Assembly (NCBI RefSeq): GCF_016746095.1 | Contig: NZ_JAERTY010000006.1 | Location: 55,323 to 119,322, forward strand | Length of the DNA: 64,000 bases | Direction of reading: 5' to 3' | Origin: Sphingobacterium faecale | Lineage (GTDB): Bacteria > Bacteroidota > Bacteroidia > Sphingobacteriales > Sphingobacteriaceae | Part shown: positions 25,967 to 35,359 of the stretch, in pieces | How positions within the stretch are numbered: position 1 is the first letter of the stretch | Layout of the letters: each line of letters begins with the position of its first letter | Program-made: the position numbers and the translations under genes | The notes under the pieces: generated by a model | Database searches by the model: none | Told to the model about the DNA's origin: nothing | What the model saw: only the letters and a program-made list of their open reading frames with translations

Positions 25967-28900
25967 ATGAAAAACTATCCAGTTAGACATGCTCGATGGC
26001 CCAGCTGCCATGGAGGTAGAATTATGAAATCCAAAATAAAGGTCTGCCTGTTACTTGTATTTCTGTTTGGTGTAAATCTAGCCTTTTCCCAGAACGTAAC
26101 CCTTCAGTTGAAAGAAGTGTCATTAAAGGAAGCGCTCCAAGAAGTCAGAAAACAGACAGGATTCAATTTTTTTTATAAAGAAGATGACATCAGGGAATAT
26201 GAACGATTGAAGATTACGGTGCGAGACGCAACGCTAGATGAGGCACTCCGATTGCTGATTAAAGACCTCCCCCTCGAGTATACTGTGAAAAACAAAATTA
26301 TCACCATCAAGCGCTCATCGAAAAAGCAACAGGGGGAGCGGACTAGAAATGTAGATCCTGTAATAAAGCAAGACGAACCTGTGATAGGTGTTGTTGTCGA
26401 TGCTAAGGGGAAACCTTTGCCTGGGGCCACCGTTCGTGTAATCGGTACCCATAGTACAACAATAACGGGGTCGGATGGGAAATTTTCATTTAAGAATGTC
26501 CCCGAAAATTCTATGCTAAGGATTGCTTATGTGGGGAGTAAGCCGTTGGAAATACAAGCAAAGCCGAATCTTGGAAGAATTATACTGGAGGTACATGAGA
26601 GCGTAATCGAAGAGGTGATCTTAACAGGTATCACTGAACGTAAAGCGGAAAGCTTTACTGGGTCGGCAACTACTATTAAGGGGGAGGACTTAAGAAGGGT
26701 CGGAAATATCAATGTCTTTCAAAGTTTGAAAAATCTAGATCCTACCATTAATATCATGGAAAGCCTGTCCATGGGATCCAACCCTAACGCTTTGCCTGAT
26801 ATGAATATTCGTGGAGGTACTTCTTTTGATGATGCTTTACAATCCAACGACAACTTGAAAGGGAACTATCAGAACCAACCCAATCAACCGTTGTTTATCC
26901 TTGATGGCTTTGAGACTTCGGTCGAACGTATTTATGATCTGGATATGAACACCCTGGAGTCGATTACGATTTTGAAAGATGCTTCTGCAAAGGCATTATA
27001 TGGCTCTAAAGCAGCAAACGGTGTTGTTGTTATTGAAAGTAAAAGACTGAATGCCAATAAGCCACGACTTACTTATACGGGGAGTCTAGATATCGCTATG
27101 CCGGATCTGTCCAGCTATAAATTGGTCAGCGCTATGGAAAAGTTGGATTTAGAGTTTAAAGAGGGGTTGTATCCAACGAATGATCCTGTTGCGTTGGGAA
27201 AGTATAACGAGCTTCGTCGCAAGACTCTTGCTGGTCTAGATACTTATTGGCTCTCACAACCTGTGCGCATGGGCTACGGGCAGAAGCATGCGATGAATGT
27301 AGATTTGGGCAAAGATGAGCTTAGAACAAGCCTTAATCTAGCTTATAATGATAATGTCGGTGTGATGAAAGGGTCGGATAGAAAAAATCTTAACGCTGAT
27401 TTGAATCTATCTTATAGGCTTCAAAAATTCAGATTTCAGAATAGATTAAGCATTACCAACAATAATGCTTATGACTCTCCGTATGGAAGTTTTTCTACCT
27501 ACACACTACTTAACTCCTATTTAACACCTTATGATGAGTTTGGGAATTTGCTGCCTATATTGGAAGACGGGAGACCCAACCCATTATATGATGGAGCGAT
27601 TCCAACAGAGTTTAAAGCGAAATATTTTCAGGTAACCAATAATTTTGAAACGGAATATCAGGTTTTTGAAGGTTTTAAGGCGCGGGCCCGTGTAAGTGTA
27701 TCGCATAAAAATAATACGGCAAGTAGATATTATCCGACGACACATTCCAAATTTGCAGGCTATGCCGTGAATGATGCAGAACGTAGAGGACAATTTGAGG
27801 TTAATAATGGCAATAACTTGGTGTACTCCGGTGATTTTTACCTCAACTATAATAAAGTCCTTAATCAGAGACACAATTTTTTTGTCACACTGGGAGCCAA
27901 TATTTCTGAAAATACGTTTAAGGAGATGGTTAATTATGCTGAAGGATTTCCTTCTGCTCAAATGAACGACTTTATGTTCGCCTTTCAATATAATACAGAC
28001 CGTAAACGGCCAGGGGGTAATAGTGGGATAAATCGCGAAGTAGGGGCACTGTCGATGATATCCTATACTTATATGGACAAGTATTTGTTTGATGGCACTT
28101 TTCGGACAAATGCCTCTTCCGTTTTTGGAAACGAAAATCCCGTTGCGGCATTTTGGAGCTTAGGTGCTGGATGGAATATTCATAAAGAGGACTTTGCCGG
28201 GGATTGGAATGGTTTGAAATTATTAAAGCTAAGGGGGTCGTTAGGTTCTACAGGAAATCAAAATTTCCGAAATAATAAATCCCTTTCGGTGAATAAGTAT
28301 TATATGGAGGATAGATACGGTAATCTCATCGGTTCTTACGCAATAAACATGGAAAATCCCGATTTGAAGTGGGAACAGAAAATGGATTATAACTTGGGGC
28401 TGGATGCAGACTATAAAGGTATCAGCGTAAAATTTGATATCTATCGCGCTATCACACAAAATATGGTGACCAGTGTTAGTACAGCTCCTTCCGTTGGATT
28501 TACAGAGGTCTCTGAAAACTTAGGAAAGGTAGAGAATAAAGGTATGGAGCTAGGAGTGGCCTACACTGTTTTTCAAAATAAAAATGGATTCATACGACTG
28601 AGTGGGGCTGCTGTCTCAAATACGAATACTATTCTGGAGATTTCGGAAGTGATGCGCGAATTTAATAATAAGCAATTGCGGACAATGGACCTACGAGAAG
28701 GACACCATCCTTTAGAGAGTACAGCAAAACCAACGATTTTATATTATGATGGCTTAGCGATGAATACCATCTGGGCGGTCCCTTCTTATGGGATTGATCC
28801 GGCTACGGGCCTTGAAGTGCTTAAAGGTAAAGATGGACAACCAACCTATCTGTGGAAAGGTAGCGATATGGTGCCTTCGGGAATTTCGGTGCCCAAGTAT

Positions 28901-29398
28901 AGGGGTAATTTTGGTATCAATGGCGAGTATAAGGGGATTGGTCTTAGTGTAATATGTACTTATTTGGGGGGAGGCCAGCTGTATAATACGACGTTGCTGG
29001 ATAAGATCGAAAATGTCGATATACACTCCAACTTTGACATCCGGGTATTGTCCGATAGGTGGATGTATCCAGGACAGATGACGCCGTATAAGCGCAATAC
29101 CGGAGCTACACCTTATGATATGAGAAATGGCACGTATAGGTATAATTCAGATCCATGGAGACAGGAATTGACTAGGCCTACCCAGCGTTTTGTACAGGAT
29201 CAGAACGAGTTAAATATATCGTCTATCAGTCTTTCCTATGATTTTAACCGAAGATGGCTGACGCCTTATAAGTTAGAACGGCTCCGTCTTTTTGTATATA
29301 TGAATGATGTAGTCAAGTTTTCATCTATAGGTATCGAAAGGGGAACGACATACCCATTTGCGCGTACGGTGTCCTTTAAGTTGTCTGCTACATTTTAA
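25967..29398 (+). CDS. SusC/RagA-type TonB-dependent transducer with STN domain (locus C)
   Basis: The 1143-residue transporter has a signal core at about residues 25-40 (VCLLLVFLFGVNLAFS) and an STN domain at about 43-110. A linker leads to a carboxypeptidase-like regulatory domain (about 140-215) and a TonB plug (LFILDGFETS, ILKDASAKALYGSKAANGVVV). The barrel ends FKLSATF. The FLDG/LDGFETS spacing and the C-terminal GTTYPFARTVSF box match locus A more than locus B. It is followed by an unusual 249-base gap with duplicated sequence before susD, whereas the other loci leave fewer than ten bases. Confidence 0.94.
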   Translation: MKNYPVRHARWPSCHGGRIMKSKIKVCLLLVFLFGVNLAFSQNVTLQLKEVSLKEALQEVRKQTGFNFFYKEDDIREYERLKITVRDATLDEALRLLIKDLPLEYTVKNKIITIKRSSKKQQGERTRNVDPVIKQDEPVIGVVVDAKGKPLPGATVRVIGTHSTTITGSDGKFSFKNVPENSMLRIAYVGSKPLEIQAKPNLGRIILEVHESVIEEVILTGITERKAESFTGSATTIKGEDLRRVGNINVFQSLKNLDPTINIMESLSMGSNPNALPDMNIRGGTSFDDALQSNDNLKGNYQNQPNQPLFILDGFETSVERIYDLDMNTLESITILKDASAKALYGSKAANGVVVIESKRLNANKPRLTYTGSLDIAMPDLSSYKLVSAMEKLDLEFKEGLYPTNDPVALGKYNELRRKTLAGLDTYWLSQPVRMGYGQKHAMNVDLGKDELRTSLNLAYNDNVGVMKGSDRKNLNADLNLSYRLQKFRFQNRLSITNNNAYDSPYGSFSTYTLLNSYLTPYDEFGNLLPILEDGRPNPLYDGAIPTEFKAKYFQVTNNFETEYQVFEGFKARARVSVSHKNNTASRYYPTTHSKFAGYAVNDAERRGQFEVNNGNNLVYSGDFYLNYNKVLNQRHNFFVTLGANISENTFKEMVNYAEGFPSAQMNDFMFAFQYNTDRKRPGGNSGINREVGALSMISYTYMDKYLFDGTFRTNASSVFGNENPVAAFWSLGAGWNIHKEDFAGDWNGLKLLKLRGSLGSTGNQNFRNNKSLSVNKYYMEDRYGNLIGSYAINMENPDLKWEQKMDYNLGLDADYKGISVKFDIYRAITQNMVTSVSTAPSVGFTEVSENLGKVENKGMELGVAYTVFQNKNGFIRLSGAAVSNTNTILEISEVMREFNNKQLRTMDLREGHHPLESTAKPTILYYDGLAMNTIWAVPSYGIDPATGLEVLKGKDGQPTYLWKGSDMVPSGISVPKYRGNFGINGEYKGIGLSVICTYLGGGQLYNTTLLDKIENVDIHSNFDIRVLSDRWMYPGQMTPYKRNTGATPYDMRNGTYRYNSDPWRQELTRPTQRFVQDQNELNISSISLSYDFNRRWLTPYKLERLRLFVYMNDVVKFSSIGIERGTTYPFARTVSFKLSATF

Positions 29399-29426
29399 GA
29401 CAGAAAGCAAATCTATAAAGAACTAA

Positions 29427-29652
29427 ATATGAAATATCCACGAGTGCAAAACAGAAACGACAGTGAAAATAATCTGGATATTCCATATGGACGTTAAAAA
29501 ATAAATTATTTACATATGAAATATCCATGTAGTACAGACTGCACAAACACGAGTGACCGCGAAGCAGCATGCACAGCAATTACAACATATCGTGCATAAT
29601 ATACTTTGGATATTCCATATGACCATTGAAAGTCAAATTATTTACATATGAA
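29427..29652 (+). repeat. Duplicated susD start region with two mini-ORFs
   Basis: Two 46-base direct repeats at 29475-29520 and 29607-29652 match at 39 positions. Each begins TGGATATTCCATATG and ends with ATTATTTACATATGAA, the second being the true susD start. A partial third unit (ATATGAAATATCCA) lies at 29427-29440 and 29514-29527, and it is nearly the reverse complement of TGGATATTCCATAT. Two of the ATGs open mini-ORFs that both begin MKYP: 29429-29497 (22 residues) and 29516-29599 (27 residues). The block looks like tandem duplication of the translation start region, or a set of hairpins between susC and susD. Whether the peptides are made is unknown. Confidence 0.7.
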
Positions 29653-31234
29653 AAGATATATAATAACATGTATAGTTGTTGCCTGTAGTTTGGCAGTTAT
29701 GTCTTGTAAAAAGTGGTTGGATGTCAGTTCCGATACAGAAATCGGGAGTGAGCAGCAATTTAATGATATCACCGGATTTAGAGATGCTGTAATCGGCGTG
29801 TATATAAAAATGGCTAAGCCGAATATGTATGGACAGGAAATGACCTGGCGAACAGTAGAGTTTCTATCGCAGCAATACGCTGTGATAGCTCAGGCACCCG
29901 ATGTTAACGTTCCTTTGTATGCTTGGGATTCAGCTCCGCTGCCATCGAAGAGAGAAAATATCTGGCTTGCTACTTATGCTACCATTGCTAATGTCAACCA
30001 GATATTAAGATATCAAGAGAAAAATAGAGCTGTATTTGGTGTTTATCCTATCACTGATTCTTTAATCCGGGGTGAGATGCTTGGATTAAGGGCCTTTTTG
30101 CATTTCGATATGATGCGGCTGTATGGCAAAGGAAATCTAGCGGAGCGGCCAGAACTACTGGATAAGTTGACCATCCCTTATGTTACGACATTTAGCCGGT
30201 TGCCTACGGAGCAAAAAGCCTATCGCGAAACATTGGCCATGATGAAAAAGGATGTTGAAGAAGCTATAATGTATCTGGAATGTGACCCATTAAGCCGGAA
30301 GAGGGATTCTCAATATTGGAATGCTGAGCTGGCGAATGGCTTTATATCAACCCAAGCGTTGGCGACAATGATGCCGAATAGGCGTATCCGGATGAATTAT
30401 TGGGCTGCAAAGGCGCTCTATACACGTATTTTAATGTGGGAAGGGACTAAAGAAAGTAAAGCTATGGCTTTGGAGATTGCGCTGGAGATTATCGGTGAAG
30501 CAAATAGTAACGGGTTGGGACGGGGACTTGGTGCATACTACACTTGGACTAATCCTGGAGCCGTCGATGGCGAGTTTTTTGAGGCTGATCTAGCATTTGT
30601 AAATGAACAGCTCTTTACACTACACGTAGAGAAGTTTTTGGAAATACAGGAATCTGCGGAAGCTAAAAGGAATTGGTTTTCTTCAGCCTCGCCAGGTAAT
30701 CAGTATTCGAGTGTGTTCTTAACAGACGATCGCAGAAAGACTGTTTTTGAATCTGGAACAAACCTAATTTCGGTGGATTGGAGAGCTATTAAATGTCTAT
30801 TTCCGGATGGAGCAACCCGATCGAACTGGACGATTGCCAAGTTTTATAATACGAAGGACTCCCGTGCTAGCTATAGTAAACGGATGCCTTTGATTCGAAT
30901 TACGGAGTTGTACTATATCGCTGCAGAGGCCCTGCTTGAGCAAGGGGCCACTTATGATAAGGATAAGGCATTGGCGCTGTTAAATAAGGTACGTAATCAA
31001 CGTAATATACCGGTCTCTTCTAATCTGGAAAATTCATTGTCGGATGATGAAATCCGAATGGAAATAACCAAGGAATACAGGAAGGAATTTATTGCCGAGG
31101 GACAATTGTTTTACTATTATAAGCGGTTGGGACATAGGAATATACTGGGATACGGTAAGGAAATGACAGATGTTGAGTATCAAATGCCGATGCCTGATAA
31201 TGAGGTGAATAATGGCGGACTTAGAGAGAATTAA
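29648..31234 (+). CDS. RagB/SusD-family surface lipoprotein (locus C)
   Basis: This 528-residue lipoprotein has lipobox VMSC with Cys20, then KKWLDVSSDTEIGSEQQF. It has the central motif LGLRAFLHFDMMRLYGK and the C-terminal EYRKEFIAEGQLFYYYKRLG. It is about 50 residues longer than the SusD proteins of loci A and B, mainly around residues 200-350. It is the ligand-binding lid of the locus C importer. Its start codon lies in the second copy of a duplicated start region. Confidence 0.93.
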   Translation: MKRYIITCIVVACSLAVMSCKKWLDVSSDTEIGSEQQFNDITGFRDAVIGVYIKMAKPNMYGQEMTWRTVEFLSQQYAVIAQAPDVNVPLYAWDSAPLPSKRENIWLATYATIANVNQILRYQEKNRAVFGVYPITDSLIRGEMLGLRAFLHFDMMRLYGKGNLAERPELLDKLTIPYVTTFSRLPTEQKAYRETLAMMKKDVEEAIMYLECDPLSRKRDSQYWNAELANGFISTQALATMMPNRRIRMNYWAAKALYTRILMWEGTKESKAMALEIALEIIGEANSNGLGRGLGAYYTWTNPGAVDGEFFEADLAFVNEQLFTLHVEKFLEIQESAEAKRNWFSSASPGNQYSSVFLTDDRRKTVFESGTNLISVDWRAIKCLFPDGATRSNWTIAKFYNTKDSRASYSKRMPLIRITELYYIAAEALLEQGATYDKDKALALLNKVRNQRNIPVSSNLENSLSDDEIRMEITKEYRKEFIAEGQLFYYYKRLGHRNILGYGKEMTDVEYQMPMPDNEVNNGGLREN

Positions 31235-31252
31235 TCCTATATAAAATAAGTT

Positions 31253-31990
31253 ATGAAGATAGTAAGGATAATAATTGGGGGAGTATTGACTCTCTGTATT
31301 GGTAGTTCTTGTAAGAAACAGGATATCATGTATTATACAGGTGATGACTCTGCAAATTTTTGGACACGGGTACAGAACCATTCGTTTTTTGGAGCCAATG
31401 AGCAGGAGATGGCACAGGATACGGTGACGCTTAATGTTGCTCTCGTAGGAAAGTTTGCCTCGTATGATCGTGTTGTCAGAGCAGAGGTGGTAGAGGATGC
31501 GGCAGATACACCAATAGAAGAGCGGAAAACAACAGCCTCTATAGGTCAATATAAAATATTGCCGGGAGTCATTCCTGCTAATGAGTTGATTGGCAATATA
31601 AAAGTGATTGTTAAAAACACTTCGGATCTAGCTGATGGTGATTTGAAAATACGGCTTAAAATGGTTGAAAGTGAGTTTTTTAAGGTTGGTCTGCGTGAAA
31701 ATAACTATATGGATCTAAAATGGTCTAGACTGGTACTGCAGCCGGTGACCTGGGGTGCAATGCGGGTTTTCTTTTGTGCGACATATAGTTCACAGGTTTA
31801 TCGGATTTTTATGGAGGTGACCGGGATGAAAGAACTTTACTACTTTGAGGGCAAGGTTTCTGCTGAAGAAGCCACTGTGATGGGGGTGAAATTTGCAAAA
31901 AGGGTGCGGGAGCTATCGGAACAACAGGGGAAACCCTTAGTACATGATGATGGACCCAAGAAAGGTGAACCAATAATTCCAGTTTATTAA
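31253..31990 (+). CDS. DUF4843-type lipoprotein (locus C)
   Basis: The 245-residue lipoprotein has lipobox GSSC with Cys20 and opens KKQDIMYYTGDDSANFW. The expected beta-strand series follows: DTVTLNVALVGKFASYDRVV, IGQYKILPGVIPANELIG, and KIRLKMVESEFFKVGL. It is the third DUF4843-type member here and the most divergent. The assignment depends on position between the SusD and PKD-like genes as well as on the strand pattern. No catalytic residues are seen. Confidence 0.72.
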   Translation: MKIVRIIIGGVLTLCIGSSCKKQDIMYYTGDDSANFWTRVQNHSFFGANEQEMAQDTVTLNVALVGKFASYDRVVRAEVVEDAADTPIEERKTTASIGQYKILPGVIPANELIGNIKVIVKNTSDLADGDLKIRLKMVESEFFKVGLRENNYMDLKWSRLVLQPVTWGAMRVFFCATYSSQVYRIFMEVTGMKELYYFEGKVSAEEATVMGVKFAKRVRELSEQQGKPLVHDDGPKKGEPIIPVY

Positions 31991-32011
31991 TTCAATTTAA
32001 AAAGATTTAAG

Positions 32012-33562
32012 ATGATGCAACGATTATATATATTCTTGGGAGGGATGCTGCTCTCGATGGGACTGATCTTTTCTTGTGATTATAAAGATATTGGTATTAT
32101 GGAGGTTATACCAGTGAGTGATATCTTGATAGATACATCAGGGATTGCGGAGCAGCAGGTTGTAACAAGTGGAGAAAGGTTAAAATTGACACCGCCCATC
32201 AGTCGGTTAGGTAGTGATTATAAGGATTTTGAATACGAATGGCGCTTAACGACAAAGCCCGTTTCAAATTTTGCGTCTTATGACATAATAGGACGCGGAC
32301 CAGCATTAGATAAGGAAATAGAGCGTATGCCTTCGTCAGATCCCTATAGGTTATGGTTGGTGGTGACCGACAAATCTACGGGGCTTATAGGAGGGGTCAT
32401 TTGGACGGTAATGGTGGAGGCTCCTATCAAACAGGGGCTGGTTGTAGCAGATTCGGAGGATGGACAATATTCGGACTTATCCATCATACAAGATACGTTA
32501 TTTACGTTGGACTGGAGACAAGTTCCTTCTGTCTCTAGCTCCCCAGCTAAACCAACAGAAATAAAACGTAATGAATTTTCAAGAGTGCACGGTAAAAAAA
32601 TTGATGGAATCATACATTCTTTATTTTCACAACGTTTATACCAAGAGGGGGTATATCAGAATTTTCTTCATGGAGCCTCGGCGACGGATATATTTAGGAT
32701 CAATACGATTGATTATGGAATTGTCGCTCAAGGAAAGAAGTTGTTTTATGATGAATCGATAAAGCTTGATATCGTTAAATATTTTCAAAGCAGTAGCGTT
32801 GTTTGGCTCTCTAATGGAGGTAAAGCTTCGGTTCGGCAGAATGAGCGGGACAATACGATAGGTTATAATCGATTTGGAGTGGATAGACCTGGAAACTATT
32901 ACCTCAATAAACATATTGCGATACACCCTACGACAGGGTCTTGGGCTGTTTTTTACGACGAGACGCAAGGAAAGTTCCTGAAATTAGGAGCCTCCACAGA
33001 TGTAAAATCACCACCGGCAGATTGTGGATTGGCAAATGAACACTTTAACCCTAAAAGTCTACCCGGTTATAAAGTCCTCGGTGGAGGCCTTGGCAGCTCA
33101 ACAGAGGTCCGGTTTGTGTTAAAAAAAGACGATTATTATGGCATATTTATATTAACCAGAAATAATGCCTCGGATGCAAAGCGCAAAATCGATATTTCTA
33201 ATGCACCGAATATTGACAAGGCTGTTGCGTTTGTGTTTCCTACAGATCAAGCGGTAATCTATTACGCAACCCCGACTAAAGTATATTCTATACGGATGGC
33301 TCAGGGGGAACCAACCACTTATACCGATTTGTATACGAGTCTTTACCCACTTACGGGCTTAGAAATGCTGCGTAGGTCAGGAACCCGAGCGGTGCCAAAT
33401 TCCGAACGCTGTCTATTGGCTATTTCTTATGATGGAGCGGAAGGACGAATTACAACACTACCGATACCAGCGAGTGGTTTAGGATTGGGTATTGTAGAGG
33501 CTAATAAGGCGGTTACCTTTGGTGGATTCAAAAAGATATCTGCTGTGGCTGTGCAGGAGTAA
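32012..33562 (+). CDS. PKD-like family lipoprotein (locus C)
   Basis: The 516-residue lipoprotein has lipobox IFSC with Cys22. The PKD-like domain includes YKDFEYEWRLTTKPVSN and PYRLWLVVTDKSTGLI. The strand KQGLVVADSEDGQYSDLSII follows, equivalent to GWMILAEDNG in the locus A protein, and then a beta-rich C-terminal region. It ends the core operon. A second ATG at 32015 is equally possible as start. The function is unknown and the location presumed to be the outer surface. Confidence 0.77.
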   Translation: MMQRLYIFLGGMLLSMGLIFSCDYKDIGIMEVIPVSDILIDTSGIAEQQVVTSGERLKLTPPISRLGSDYKDFEYEWRLTTKPVSNFASYDIIGRGPALDKEIERMPSSDPYRLWLVVTDKSTGLIGGVIWTVMVEAPIKQGLVVADSEDGQYSDLSIIQDTLFTLDWRQVPSVSSSPAKPTEIKRNEFSRVHGKKIDGIIHSLFSQRLYQEGVYQNFLHGASATDIFRINTIDYGIVAQGKKLFYDESIKLDIVKYFQSSSVVWLSNGGKASVRQNERDNTIGYNRFGVDRPGNYYLNKHIAIHPTTGSWAVFYDETQGKFLKLGASTDVKSPPADCGLANEHFNPKSLPGYKVLGGGLGSSTEVRFVLKKDDYYGIFILTRNNASDAKRKIDISNAPNIDKAVAFVFPTDQAVIYYATPTKVYSIRMAQGEPTTYTDLYTSLYPLTGLEMLRRSGTRAVPNSERCLLAISYDGAEGRITTLPIPASGLGLGIVEANKAVTFGGFKKISAVAVQE

Positions 33563-33770
33563 GGTGAATCGTAACAATTTAAAAGTCGTATCGTAATTGA
33601 TACAGGTATTAATAGGGGTACTATGTTAAAATTTTTAATTTCGCCTCCGTTACGATGGAGGTAGACTTTGATTTAAGATAGTTGGCCAAGAAAGTAATCA
33701 ATTACTAAATTTTAAATGGAATGTCAGTAAAATGATAGCTTCATCACTATTAAAAAACGGATTTAAACCG

Positions 33771-34904
33771 ATGAAAAAAACAGTATTAACTATGGTGCTT
33801 GCTCTACCTCTAGCGGTATGGGCACAAGAAGGAGCTTTTAAAATTGAAGCTCAGATTAAAAAATCAAATGACAATGCTAAAGCATATCTGTCTTACCGTA
33901 CAGGTAACGGTATGGAACAGGATAGCGCTGTCGTAAAGAAAGGCAAATTTACTTTTTCAGGGACAGTGCAAGGCCCTACGCAGATGACAATCACTTATGC
34001 GCCAACTGGTAAGTTGGATCGTCGTGCTGCTCAAGGTGCTGATTCTTATAGCTTATATATCGATAAGGGAACAGCAAAGTTAGTGGCTACAGATTCTATT
34101 AAAAATGCAAAAATCTCCGGTGCTCCTCTCAGTGTTGAATATGCTCAATATGCGAAGCAATTAGAAAAATCAACGAAGGGAATGGCCGCTCTAGATGCGG
34201 AGTGGTATGGTGCTACAGATGAGCAGCGTAAAGACGGTAAGTTGGCCGAGAGATTGAGAGGACTAGCTGGACCATTGATGGAAGAAAAGGAGCGCGTTCA
34301 GAAAGATTATCTAGCACAGCATCCAACTTCTTATTTTGCATTATTGGCTTTACAGGATCTTTCTGGATCACAGATTGATGTTGCTTTCGCAGAACCTGCT
34401 TTTAATAAATTGAGTGCAGAGGTTAAAAGCACTCCTGCAGCAGAAGCTTTTAACAAACGTATTGTTGCGGCGAAAGCTACCGCTGTCGGAGCGATGGCTC
34501 CAGACTTTACACAGAACGATGTAAATGATAAACCTGTGAAACTGTCCGATTTTAGAGGGAAATATGTACTGCTTGATTTCTGGGCATCTTGGTGCGGACC
34601 ATGCCGTCATGAAAATCCAAATGTGGTAGAAGCATATCATAAGTTTAAAGAGAAAAACTTTACGGTGTTAGGTGTCTCTTTGGACAATCCTGGCAAGAAG
34701 GATAACTGGTTGAAAGCTATCGCTGATGATAAGTTGGAATGGACCAATGTAAGTGATCTACAAGGATGGAAAAATGCGGCGTCGACCTTATATGGGGTGC
34801 GTGGTATCCCTCAGAATTATTTAATCGGCCCTGATGGTAAAATTGTAGCAAGTAATTTGAGAGGTGAAGAGCTTCACAAAAAGTTGGCCGAATTGTTAAA
34901 CTAA
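33771..34904 (+). CDS. TlpA-like redoxin with DUF4369-type N-terminal domain
   Basis: I start at ATG 33771 (MKKTVLTMVLALPLAVWAQ), a good signal peptide; a start at 33732 would add 13 residues of no known use. The 377-residue protein has a DUF4369-type beta domain (about 24-120, YLSYRTGNG, VKKGKFTFSGTVQG), a helical linker and an AhpC/TSA-like redoxin domain. Its active site WCGPC has cysteines at 275 and 278, and its cis-proline loop is GIPQNY. It reduces disulfides on periplasmic partners. The gap of 208 bases after locus C and its own terminator suggest an independent transcript, unlike the thioredoxin gene of locus A. Confidence 0.88.
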   Translation: MKKTVLTMVLALPLAVWAQEGAFKIEAQIKKSNDNAKAYLSYRTGNGMEQDSAVVKKGKFTFSGTVQGPTQMTITYAPTGKLDRRAAQGADSYSLYIDKGTAKLVATDSIKNAKISGAPLSVEYAQYAKQLEKSTKGMAALDAEWYGATDEQRKDGKLAERLRGLAGPLMEEKERVQKDYLAQHPTSYFALLALQDLSGSQIDVAFAEPAFNKLSAEVKSTPAAEAFNKRIVAAKATAVGAMAPDFTQNDVNDKPVKLSDFRGKYVLLDFWASWCGPCRHENPNVVEAYHKFKEKNFTVLGVSLDNPGKKDNWLKAIADDKLEWTNVSDLQGWKNAASTLYGVRGIPQNYLIGPDGKIVASNLRGEELHKKLAELLN

Positions 34905-34923
34905 GATTAGGTTTAAATATCAG

Positions 34924-34956
34924 AAAGAGGGAGGTTTCAAATACTTCCCTTTTTTT
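34924..34956 (+). terminator. Terminator after the DUF4369/TlpA gene
   Basis: GGGAGGT pairs with ACTTCCC (one G-T pair), extended by A-T pairs, and runs into eight T residues. It is 25 bases after the stop and lies just before the convergent receiver gene, for which it could also serve. Confidence 0.82.
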
Positions 34957-34958
34957 TA

Positions 34959-35354
34959 TTAAAAATAGGGAAGCAAAGGGGCGGATTGTTTTACTTCTAA
35001 AAGATCGTTTAGATGTATCGGTTTAACCATGAAATCAATAACCATAGGGTAGCCTTCTGCTCTCTTTCTGTCCTTGGGGTCAATAGAAGAAGTAATAATA
35101 ACCACAAAAATTTTTTTTGCGGTTTCCTTTCGGAGATTGTCTAGAACCTTCCAGCCATCTATTAGAGGCATGTTAAGGTCTAAAAATATAAGAGATGCCT
35201 CGGCGTTATCTTTATGGGCGTGCCACCATTGAAGAAATTGTTCTCCCTCATATAGACATACTGGGGAGTTTGAAATCTGAGTCTCCTGAAGCATGATATC
35301 CATTAAAAAATGGAAAATTCTGTCATCGTCAACAATAGCTGTTTGCAATTTCAT
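34959..35354 (-). CDS. Single-domain response regulator (receiver only)
   Basis: This 131-residue protein is a lone receiver domain. It has acidic residues D9-D11, the phospho-accepting Asp59 in IFLDLNMPLIDGW, Thr88/Ser89 after the fourth strand and Lys111 in MVKPIH. There is no output domain. It is encoded five bases downstream of a PAS/DHp protein on the same strand, so the two are probably one operon and act together. Such receivers either pass phosphate on or work by protein binding. The predicted downstream partner is not in the window. Confidence 0.9.
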   Translation of the reverse strand: MKLQTAIVDDDRIFHFLMDIMLQETQISNSPVCLYEGEQFLQWWHAHKDNAEASLIFLDLNMPLIDGWKVLDNLRKETAKKIFVVIITSSIDPKDRKRAEGYPMVIDFMVKPIHLNDLLEVKQSAPLLPYF

Positions 35355-35359
35355 AGGTT

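Noticed and set aside
33644..33661. Terminator upstream of the DUF4369/TlpA gene
   Set aside because: CCTCCGT/ATGGAGG with a TACG loop forms a short stem, but no T-run follows. It may be a leader hairpin, but it cannot be called a terminator.
1..34904. A polysaccharide utilisation locus
   Set aside because: No glycoside hydrolase, polysaccharide lyase, esterase or sulfatase is encoded anywhere in the array, so SusC/SusD alone does not justify a glycan call.
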